64,000 bases of DNA from Accumulibacter sp. (GTDB taxonomy: Bacteria; Pseudomonadota; Gammaproteobacteria; Burkholderiales; Rhodocyclaceae), in NCBI RefSeq assembly GCF_029255285.1, contig NZ_JAPUVI010000002.1, positions 46,303 to 110,302 on the forward strand. Reading direction: 5' to 3'. The notes under the pieces are model-generated. The model was not told the DNA's origin and made no database searches. It worked only from the letters and a program-made list of their open reading frames with translations. The translations under genes were made by a program, and so were the position numbers. Shown piece after piece: positions 53,635-61,539 of the stretch. Each line of letters starts with the position of its first letter. Position 1 is the stretch's first letter.

Positions 53635-56600
53635 TCAGGGAGTGTTTTCGGCCGGGTGCCGAGGCTGTCCGGCCAAATCGGCGATCCGCTCGTACTCGTA
53701 GTCGTCGGCCAAGGCCCGGAGCCGGGCCGCCGCCGCCGGGTTGCGGTCGGCAAGCTCGGCGATCAGCCGGTCGATCTCGTCGATCTCACCCCGGATCGCC
53801 GCCTCTTCCAACCGGACGGGCAGATCGTCGGGCAGGGATCGCAAGACTTCGGCCAGGGCGTGGTCGTCCAGCGCCTGCTCCACTGCGGCGCCTCCGTCGT
53901 CACCGTAGAGGTAGCGCACGCCCAGATGTTTCTCCATCAGCCCGAGCAGCGTCGTCGCTCGATACGGCTTGCGGAGAAAATCGTCGCATCCCGCCGCCAG
54001 GATCTCCGCGCGCTCCTCTTCGAAGCTGCTGGCGGTCAGGGCCACGATCCGGGTCTCCGTTCCTCCGGGCGAGGCCTTGATCCGCCGGGTTGCTTGCCGC
54101 CCATCGAGGTTCGGCATCCGCATGTCCATCCAGATCAGATGCGGGTGCCAGCGCTCCCAGACCGCAATGGCTTCGAGTCCGTCGCCGGCTTCCTCGATCG
54201 CAAAGCCCAGCGGCTCCAGGATCTCGGTCAGCAGACGGCGGCTGTTGACGTCATCGTCGGCGACCAGGATGCGCCAGGCAGGTTGTCCCGGCAGCAGGCC
54301 CAGTATGGGCCGGCTTGCCGGCTCGGACACCCGTTCCGGGCTCGCCGCCTCGCGCGCGGCGATGGAAAAGGCGAAGGTGCTGCCCGCGCCCACGCGACTG
54401 TGCGCCTCGATGCTGCCGCCCATCAACTCGGCGAACTGGCGCGTGATGGCCAGCCCCAGGCCGGTGCCTTCTTCCGCCTTGCGGCCGCTGGCAGATTGGG
54501 CGAAGGGCTGGAACAGTCCAGCCAGTTCCTCGGCGGAAATGCCGGCGCCGGTGTCGGTGACCTCGAAAGTCAAGCGCAGCGCGCGGCCCGGCTTTATCTC
54601 CGGGTCGTCGTGGGCCGGGAAAGTCGCGCCTACGCGAAGCGTCACACCACCTCGCTCGGTGAATTTGAAGGCGTTGTTCATCAGGTTGATCAGCATTTGC
54701 CGCAGCTTCAGCTCGTCGGTGCGAACGAGCCGGGGGACCCCTGGCTCGTGCTCGACTTGCAAGGCCAGCCCCTTGCTCGCCGCCTTGAGCGTGAACATCC
54801 CCTGCAGCCCAGCCAGCAACTCGTGCAGGTCGAAGTCGCTCGGGTTGATCGTGGTCCGCCCCGCCTCGATGCGGGACAGGTCCAGCACGTTGTTGATCAG
54901 GGTCAGCAGATGGTCGCCACTGCGGTGGACCGTGGCCAGGTGTTGCGCCTGGACCGGTGACAGCCGCTCGCGGCCGCCGGCCGCGTCGCGCAGCAGCAGC
55001 TCCGAGAAGCCCAGTACCGCGTTCAGCGGCGTGCGCAGTTCGTGGCTCATGTTGGCCAGAAAGGCGCTCTTTGCCCGGTTGGCCGCTTCGGCCGCCTCCT
55101 TGGCTTCCGCCAGCGAATGGGTCCGCTCGGCGACCTGGAGTTCCAGTTCCTGGTTGCGGCGCTGGATGGCGCCGACCCGCCGGTAATACCCGCCGGCCAA
55201 CAGCCCCAGGATCAGCAGTACCGCCAGCGTTCTTGCCCAGGCCGTTCTCCACCAGGGAGGGGTGATGACGACCTCGACCGATGTTCCTTCTTCGTTCCAG
55301 ACCCCATCGTTGTTGGACGCCTTGACCCGGAAGACATAAGTTCCCGGATCGAGATTGGTGTACGTGGCGACGCGGCGCGATCCGTCGACGTGCGTCCAGT
55401 CACGGTCGAAGCCTTCCATCTTGTAGGCATAGCGGTTCTTCTGCGGATGCCGGTAGTTCAGCGCCGCGAACTCGAAGGAAAACACCGACTGCCAGTACGA
55501 CAGCACCACTCGCCGCGTTTCGGTGATGGACTGTTGAAGAGGCGAATCCTTGTCCGTCGCGGAGATGGTTTGGTTGAAGATCTGCAACTCGGTCAGTACC
55601 ACGGGTGGCACCTGAGTGTTCGTCGGGATGTTCGTCGGGTCGATGACGTTGAAGCCGTTCTCGCCACCGAACAGCAGCATCCCGGTGCGGGACTTGTAGG
55701 CGGAGCTGTTGAGAAACTGGTTGCCCTGCAAGCCGTCGCTGGCGTCGTAGGCTTTGGTGGCGCCAGTAGCCGGATCGAAACGAGTGATTCCACCATCTGC
55801 CGTTCCCAGCCAGAGTTGTCCCCGGTCATCCTCCAAAATGGTGTTGATGCGGTCGCCGGACAGACCGTCCTTTCGCCGGTAGACGCTAAAGCGTTCGGTG
55901 CGGGGATCGAAGCGATTGAGACCGCCGCTGGTGCCGACCCATGCGTCTCCCGATGCTCCGAGGTGGATGAACCACACTTCGTTGTTGCTCAGACTGGCCG
56001 GATGGCGAGGGTCGTTCTCGTAGCGCCGGAACTTCTCGGTTTTCGGGTCGAATCGGTTCAGCCCGCCGCCCCACAACCCGAGCCACAGGCCACCGGCCGG
56101 ATCACACTTGAGCGTCGTGATGATTCCCTTTCCCAGGCTATTGACATCATCTGGATCGTGGCGGTAGGCCTTGAATTTTTCGGTGGCGGGGTCGAAGCGG
56201 GCGACACCGCCATAGCTGGTCGCCACCCACAGGGTGCCGTCGCGATCCTCGCAGGTGCCGCGTGTATCGTTGAACGGCAGACTGCCCGAGTCCTTGGGAT
56301 CGTGGACGTAGCGGGTAAAGGTTCCGGAGGTCCGGTCCATCTTGTTGATGCCGTCCCGCGTTCCCACCCAGAGCGCGCCCCGCTTGTCCTCGTAGAGGTT
56401 GTAGGCCGAGTTGCCAATCAGGCTTCGTGGATTGTCCGGGTCGTGCCGGTAATGGGTGAACTTGCCCGTGGCCGGGTCGAGACGATTCAGCCCGGTGCCT
56501 TCCGTACCCGCCCACACGATACCGGACCTATCCTCGAGCAGGTTCCAGACCGAGCCGTTGCTCAGGCTGGTGGGATCGTCGGGCCGGTGGCGGAACCACT

Positions 56601-57678
56601 GAAACTTGGTGGCGGAGCGGTCCAGGCGGTTGACGCCTTTGCCCAGAGAGCCAATCCACAGGGCGCCCTGACGGTCCTCGTGCAGCGGGCCGATCAGCGT
56701 GTGAACAATACTCATCGCATCGGCGGCGTTGGGCAGATAGCGCGTGAATCGGCGTCGCTCCGGATCCAGGCTGTACAGGCCACCGCTCAGGGTGGCAATC
56801 CACAACACACCGTCGCGGGTTTCGGTCAGCGCGAAGACAAATCCGTTGACCAAACTCGGTTCCGAGCGGTGTCGGGTAAACTTTCCGGTCCTGGGGTCGT
56901 AGCTGTTGAGGCCATTTCCGATGGTGCCCACCCAGAGGATTCCTTGGCGATCCTCGTAAATCGACCAGACTCCGTCCCCGCTCAGGCTGTCGGGGTTGGC
57001 GGGATCGTGGCGGTAATGGATGAAACCGCCGCTAGCCGGATCGAAGCGCTCCAGCCCGCCACCCTGGATGCCCACCCAGAGGTTGCCGGCCCGATCGACG
57101 TGCAGCGCTCGTCCCTCGTTGCCACTCAAACTGTTCGGTTTCGCCGGGTCATGCCGGTAGGCGACGAAGCGGCCCGTCTTTCGATCAAGTCGATTCAGGC
57201 CGCCGTCGGTCGTCAGCGCCCAGAGACCACCTTGGCCATCCTCCCGAATGCGGAAGACTTCATGGCCGCTGATGCTGCCGGGATCGGCGGGGTCATGCGT
57301 GTAGCGCGTAAAGCGTTCCGTCGCCCGGTCGAAGCGATTCAAGCCCTGGTTGGTGGCGATCCACAAGGCGCCGTCGGCATCCTCCAGAATGTCGTGCACC
57401 GCGTTGCCGATCAGGCTGTGAGGATTGTCCGGGTCCGGCCGGTAGGTCTTGATCCGATAACCGTCGTAGCGGTCCACCCCGGCGCCGGTGCCGAACCAGA
57501 GGAAACCCTGCCGGTCTTGAAAAATGGCTTCCACATTGCCATTCGACAGCCCCTGATCCATGGTGACATGCTCGAAGCGGGGCTCCCGGCCACCCGCGAT
57601 GCCTGCTACCGGATCCCCGAGTGCCGCCTGTTGCAGCAATAGGGCCAGGACTACCATTACGCGCTGCCAAATTCGCAT
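53635..57678 (-). CDS. Giant beta-propeller hybrid histidine kinase 2
   Basis: A 1347-residue protein from ATG 57678 (GGAGAG upstream). Signal peptide 1-22, fourteen Reg_prop-like blades at about 35-680 (DRQGFLWFGTGAGVDRYD at the first, each about 45 residues), Y_Y_Y domain (YAYKMEGFDRDWTHV, LDPGTYVFRVKASNNDG), one membrane helix, HisKA His879, HATPase (TGLGLAITRQFAEL), receiver Asp1185 and a helical tail of about 130 residues. Fourteen blades would make two seven-blade propellers. Paralogous to the next gene over its full length. Confidence 0.9.
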   Translation of the reverse strand: MRIWQRVMVVLALLLQQAALGDPVAGIAGGREPRFEHVTMDQGLSNGNVEAIFQDRQGFLWFGTGAGVDRYDGYRIKTYRPDPDNPHSLIGNAVHDILEDADGALWIATNQGLNRFDRATERFTRYTHDPADPGSISGHEVFRIREDGQGGLWALTTDGGLNRLDRKTGRFVAYRHDPAKPNSLSGNEGRALHVDRAGNLWVGIQGGGLERFDPASGGFIHYRHDPANPDSLSGDGVWSIYEDRQGILWVGTIGNGLNSYDPRTGKFTRHRSEPSLVNGFVFALTETRDGVLWIATLSGGLYSLDPERRRFTRYLPNAADAMSIVHTLIGPLHEDRQGALWIGSLGKGVNRLDRSATKFQWFRHRPDDPTSLSNGSVWNLLEDRSGIVWAGTEGTGLNRLDPATGKFTHYRHDPDNPRSLIGNSAYNLYEDKRGALWVGTRDGINKMDRTSGTFTRYVHDPKDSGSLPFNDTRGTCEDRDGTLWVATSYGGVARFDPATEKFKAYRHDPDDVNSLGKGIITTLKCDPAGGLWLGLWGGGLNRFDPKTEKFRRYENDPRHPASLSNNEVWFIHLGASGDAWVGTSGGLNRFDPRTERFSVYRRKDGLSGDRINTILEDDRGQLWLGTADGGITRFDPATGATKAYDASDGLQGNQFLNSSAYKSRTGMLLFGGENGFNVIDPTNIPTNTQVPPVVLTELQIFNQTISATDKDSPLQQSITETRRVVLSYWQSVFSFEFAALNYRHPQKNRYAYKMEGFDRDWTHVDGSRRVATYTNLDPGTYVFRVKASNNDGVWNEEGTSVEVVITPPWWRTAWARTLAVLLILGLLAGGYYRRVGAIQRRNQELELQVAERTHSLAEAKEAAEAANRAKSAFLANMSHELRTPLNAVLGFSELLLRDAAGGRERLSPVQAQHLATVHRSGDHLLTLINNVLDLSRIEAGRTTINPSDFDLHELLAGLQGMFTLKAASKGLALQVEHEPGVPRLVRTDELKLRQMLINLMNNAFKFTERGGVTLRVGATFPAHDDPEIKPGRALRLTFEVTDTGAGISAEELAGLFQPFAQSASGRKAEEGTGLGLAITRQFAELMGGSIEAHSRVGAGSTFAFSIAAREAASPERVSEPASRPILGLLPGQPAWRILVADDDVNSRRLLTEILEPLGFAIEEAGDGLEAIAVWERWHPHLIWMDMRMPNLDGRQATRRIKASPGGTETRIVALTASSFEEERAEILAAGCDDFLRKPYRATTLLGLMEKHLGVRYLYGDDGGAAVEQALDDHALAEVLRSLPDDLPVRLEEAAIRGEIDEIDRLIAELADRNPAAAARLRALADDYEYERIADLAGQPRHPAENTP

Positions 57679-57889
57679 GGCGCTCTCCGCAACTTTCAAT
57701 TACGACATTCTTCCCCCTGCCACTGCCGGAGTCGGGGGATCCGATTTGGCAGCGCGGGACCGAACCGGCGATAGCCCGCGCGCCAAAGCGCTCCCGACGC
57801 GCGGGCGGCGTGGCGGTGGCGCCGATCCCGCGACGAATAGCGCTTGGCCTATTTCATCGTCTCGCGGGGAGAATCGTGTCGAGGAACCA

Positions 57890-59266
57890 TCAAAACACTC
57901 CTCTCCGGGCCAGTGCATCGGGCTTCAGGTTAAGTTTCGGAAATGCCTGCGGTTTGGGCTGGAACGACTGGCCGGTGTCGCCGAAATGCTGGTCGAGGGC
58001 ATACATGTTTTTCTCCAGGTCGTAGCCCCAGTAGCTTCGCGGGATCTGCACCTGGACATCGTAGAGCGGCATGGCGGGCCGGAAAAGGCCCCGCCGGAGC
58101 TTGCCGGCAGCGTCATACTCGTCGCTCATGCCGGCGCCGCTCCAGTCCTCGTCCAGGTAGAGAACCTTGCGCTGATGCTGATTCTTCATGCCCGGCTTGA
58201 TCGTTGCTTCCACGACCCAGACCCGATGCCATTCCCAACGCACGAATTCCGGATTCAAGTGGCCGGGAGTCAGGATCCGTTCGGCAGGAGTCTCGAAAAA
58301 GAGCGCGTGATCGTTGTAGGGGATCAACATTTCCCGCTTGCCGACCAGTTTGAAGTCGAACTGTTCGAGCGACCCAGCGAACAGATTGTCCTGATCGAAG
58401 GTGATCAGGCTGCCCAGAGAGCCCAGGCCCAGATCGGGCGGCAAACCGGTCACCTCGCGAACGCGGCGGGTCGCGGGGTCGTAATCCCAGATGCGGCGTG
58501 GCTCGATGGTCGGATCAAGGGTTTGCGTATCGAGCACGGAAAATCCTGCCGCGCTGGCCGGAACGCTCCAGTTATAGACGTGCTGGTAATAGTAGGAGCC
58601 GTTCCTCTTGTGCTCCTCGGCGTTGGACTGGGGATCGTAGTAGCTGTTTTGGAAGCTGAAATGCCCTGCCCATCTCACGGCCTTGCCCGACTCATCCACG
58701 GACCACAGGGTCGCATAGGCATCGAACGCCACGCCGGTATAACTTAGCAGGTGATTCCACATCACCTCGTTACCATTCTTGGGGATAGGGAAGGGAATCC
58801 CGCCATAGGCTCCCTCCAAGGCCACGCCGTCCTTGGTGAGTCGGGCGGCAGTGGCGTTCTTCCTGGTGTTCTCCAGCACCCAGGCCGGATAGGCGACGCT
58901 GCGGTGGCTGGGATACACGTCCATGCGGTAGTTCGGATAGCGTTTGAAGAGTTCTTTGCCGGTCTCGCTCAAGGCATCCCGATACTGCTCCAGGTTCTGG
59001 GCCGTCACGGAGAACAGGGGTTTTTCGTCCGGGTACGGATTGGTCCAGCGCCCGGAGCCGGGTTTGAAACCGGGCGGCGAGGTGGTGGTGGGCAGCCCGC
59101 CGGTGTAGGCCGGGATGGTACCGGTCTTGTTCCCGGACTGTTCGGCGCCGAAGGGCGTGAGGTTCTGGCCGAGCTGCTGGGCCTCGCTGGCGCTGACTTC
59201 GGCTCGAGCAATGCCGGTCTGGAGCAAGGCGACGACGATGAAGTAGAGGGTCGCGCGACGGTTCAT
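57890..59266 (-). CDS. DUF1329 exported protein
   Basis: A 458-residue protein with a signal peptide (residues 1-22, LLQTGIARA). Motifs of DUF1329: GTIPAYTGGLPT, NPYPDEKPLFSVTAQN, YPSHRSVAYPAWV, YGGIPFPIPKNGNEVMWNH, and RIWDYDPATRRVREV. The fold is thought to resemble LolA/LolB lipoprotein carriers and may bind a hydrophobic ligand in the periplasm. It is 22 bases downstream of the DUF1302 gene, its usual partner. Confidence 0.88.
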   Translation of the reverse strand: MNRRATLYFIVVALLQTGIARAEVSASEAQQLGQNLTPFGAEQSGNKTGTIPAYTGGLPTTTSPPGFKPGSGRWTNPYPDEKPLFSVTAQNLEQYRDALSETGKELFKRYPNYRMDVYPSHRSVAYPAWVLENTRKNATAARLTKDGVALEGAYGGIPFPIPKNGNEVMWNHLLSYTGVAFDAYATLWSVDESGKAVRWAGHFSFQNSYYDPQSNAEEHKRNGSYYYQHVYNWSVPASAAGFSVLDTQTLDPTIEPRRIWDYDPATRRVREVTGLPPDLGLGSLGSLITFDQDNLFAGSLEQFDFKLVGKREMLIPYNDHALFFETPAERILTPGHLNPEFVRWEWHRVWVVEATIKPGMKNQHQRKVLYLDEDWSGAGMSDEYDAAGKLRRGLFRPAMPLYDVQVQIPRSYWGYDLEKNMYALDQHFGDTGQSFQPKPQAFPKLNLKPDALARRGVF

Positions 59267-59288
59267 GGCGTCTCCTGTATTGTGATGT

Positions 59289-60959
59289 TTAGAAGGTGGC
59301 TTGATAGGTGAACGACAACCAGCCCTTGTCCTGCAATGGCCCTCCGAGAACGTAGGAACCCAGGGGGGAGTCCGGCGCGCTTTTGATCTTTTGATCGTAG
59401 CCGGTGTAGGTTAGGTCGAACTGGTGGATGGAATAGACCTTGGCTGACAGGCCGACCTTGTAAACGGTGAAGCCCTCGACGCCACCGCCGTTCGACGGGG
59501 CGTTGCCGTTGAGGCCTCGGGAATAGAACATGGGCAGGCTGAGATCCACGCCGGGATAGACCTGCGTCCACGCTGGCGTGAAGGACAGCCCAAAGCTGAG
59601 AAACTGCTTGTCCGCGCAGCCTTTGACGGTGGCATCGGATTGGCAGGCCGCGTTGTAGCCTTTGGCAAAGTACAGTTCGCGGTTGCGAGTCACCCGGTCG
59701 AGGCGGTTCCACGCCAGTTCCGCCGCCAGGAAGGCGGAGTCGTAAACCGCGCTCGGGCTGAAGCTGACGATGCCGTTCAGCACGCCATGCCAGGTATTGC
59801 CCCGGGCGCCCTCGTAACCGCCGGCCGGGCCTGCCGAACCGGCGCTGCTCAGGGGGTCGTCGAAGCGATAGGATAGCTCGGCACCGGCGAGAACCCAGCC
59901 GATCCTTTTCACCAATGCGACGCCGAGCAGATCGATGTCGCGGGCGTACACCGCCCGGGTTCGTCCGTCACCCGCGTCCTGCGCCAGCCATCCGTTCTTG
60001 TCGTCGAAGCGCCGCGCGTAGAAACCCAGCGTACCGTCCAGCCACTCGGGGCTCAGCTTCACACCCAGCCCCAGATCGCCCGCCTTGCCCTCGATGGCGG
60101 AGAGCCGGTTCACGTTCGGGCCCTTGTTCACCACATCGACGCCGAAGTAGGTGCCGCCCTCGGGTATGCGGGTAGGTTCCCAAGCGAACCCGACCTGAGC
60201 CAGGAAAGAAAGCTCGGGATTGATCTGCGCGATGGTCGACATCTGGGCGACCGGCAGCGCGGTTTCCTTGGCCGACGCGCCCGGATTGGTTACCCCCTTC
60301 ATGCCGTCGCTGGGCACCTGGGAATAGGAAATCGCGTGTGTATTGCCAAACAGCGATTCGCCCCAGATCAGCGCGTGCCGCCCCAGTTTGACGTTCCAGA
60401 CCGAATCGCCGACGTCGAACACGCCGTAGACGAAGGCGTCGAGCAACTCGCCCGAAGGGCCGGCGTAGTAGCGCTTGACGTAGGAGGTGAACCTGTTGTC
60501 CAGGTAGCTGTTGGGCACCACATCCATGCCCTGGGCGTACGGGTTGCTGCGACCGCGGTCACCGTAGGCCGCGTCGTACCAGGCAGCGGCTGAGACCCGC
60601 AGGCCGTATCGTTCCTTATAGACGAGGTCGAATTCGCTCAGCCAGTCGATCCGGTTGGTAATCGTGGCCCCCCGGTCGAAGAGGGCGTCGCCCTGGTCGA
60701 ACACCGCATTGTCGGCGATGCGAGGATCGCGTCCCTGCGCCCGCATTCCCCAGTTGTAGCGCAGCGTGTTGTTCCAGACCAGCTTCACGTCAGGCGAATC
60801 GGTGTCCAGCGACAGCGCCCAGGCTTCGGCGAAGGGCAACAGCATGACGATGAGCGGCACGGCGAGTGAGGACTGTCGTTTCCTTGGACGGTCCGCCATC
60901 CCTCCGCGCCGTGCGGCCCCATGTTGGGCGGCCGAATTTTCGGCTTTGAAATAGGTCAT
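59289..60959 (-). CDS. DUF1302 outer-membrane beta-barrel
   Basis: A 556-residue protein from ATG 60959 (GGGAAG upstream). A long basic N-terminus precedes a signal segment (LAVPLIVMLLPFAEAWALS, about residues 31-50). The mature chain alternates hydrophobic and polar residues as in barrels, ends with Phe (SFTYQATF) for Bam recognition, and has DUF1302 motifs (NNTLRYNWGMR, LGRHALIWGESLFGN, ALPVAQMSTIAQINPELS in pieces). With DUF1329 it probably forms an uptake or export route for lipid-like compounds. Confidence 0.87.
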   Translation of the reverse strand: MTYFKAENSAAQHGAARRGGMADRPRKRQSSLAVPLIVMLLPFAEAWALSLDTDSPDVKLVWNNTLRYNWGMRAQGRDPRIADNAVFDQGDALFDRGATITNRIDWLSEFDLVYKERYGLRVSAAAWYDAAYGDRGRSNPYAQGMDVVPNSYLDNRFTSYVKRYYAGPSGELLDAFVYGVFDVGDSVWNVKLGRHALIWGESLFGNTHAISYSQVPSDGMKGVTNPGASAKETALPVAQMSTIAQINPELSFLAQVGFAWEPTRIPEGGTYFGVDVVNKGPNVNRLSAIEGKAGDLGLGVKLSPEWLDGTLGFYARRFDDKNGWLAQDAGDGRTRAVYARDIDLLGVALVKRIGWVLAGAELSYRFDDPLSSAGSAGPAGGYEGARGNTWHGVLNGIVSFSPSAVYDSAFLAAELAWNRLDRVTRNRELYFAKGYNAACQSDATVKGCADKQFLSFGLSFTPAWTQVYPGVDLSLPMFYSRGLNGNAPSNGGGVEGFTVYKVGLSAKVYSIHQFDLTYTGYDQKIKSAPDSPLGSYVLGGPLQDKGWLSFTYQATF

Positions 60960-61539
60960 CGTGCTTCCCTTTCTTGCCATTGGTCGAGGCGAGCGTCGTG
61001 ACTGGCGCGGCGCGTCCGCTGGGCAGAGTCTTTTCGTTCTAACGGAATGTTGAAGAATCCTACAATTCAATGACTTATCGTGATTTATCCTGCGGCCGCT
61101 TGCTTTGTCGTAGGCCGTTTCGCTTCCTGAACAACGCGTTCATGCGCGGGCAGACAAGGTCCGAATTGCCGGGAAATCTCACAAGTTCATGAAGAGCCCA
61201 GATGCACAGCCTCTTAGCCCATACGTTCCGAGTGGCGAGGTTCTGGTCCGACGGGCCGCCGGAATCAAGCCTGTCCGTCGGCGGCAGGCATGGTGCCGCG
61301 ATCCGAATCCCCCGCACACCGCAGCTCGCCGCCGGCGCATCGCCGAGCATGAGCGAAAGGGCGACGCGTGAACACGCCTGCATTCGCCGCCGGCGGTCAG
61401 CGATAGATTTGCTACGGGGCATGGGGCGAGTCTAGTCGTGCGGGAAGGCGAAGGCTATCCGCACATCTACGTGCAACCTCAGTACAAGTACTGAGCGCGG
61501 CGGTCAACGCTATCGAAGCGCGGACCCGCGCAGATCGGC
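60960..61539. other. Intergenic region with a palindrome and a possible gene remnant
   Basis: 580 bases without a supportable gene. Near the right end CTCAGTAC-AA-GTACTGAG (61478-61495) is a perfect eight-base inverted repeat. It overlaps a plus-strand frame ending at 61493 whose last codons read EGYPHIYVQPQYKY, which looks protein-like but has no clear start, so it may be the tail of a lost gene. A promoter for the DUF1302 operon should lie at the left end; only a weak TTGTAG-N17-TTAGAA on the minus strand was seen. Confidence 0.35.

Noticed and set aside
55042-57642. An 866-codon open frame on the plus strand across the second propeller kinase gene
   Set aside because: Same reason: a mirror of the repeated propeller codons. 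Its regular repeats simply reflect the Reg_prop blades on the other strand.
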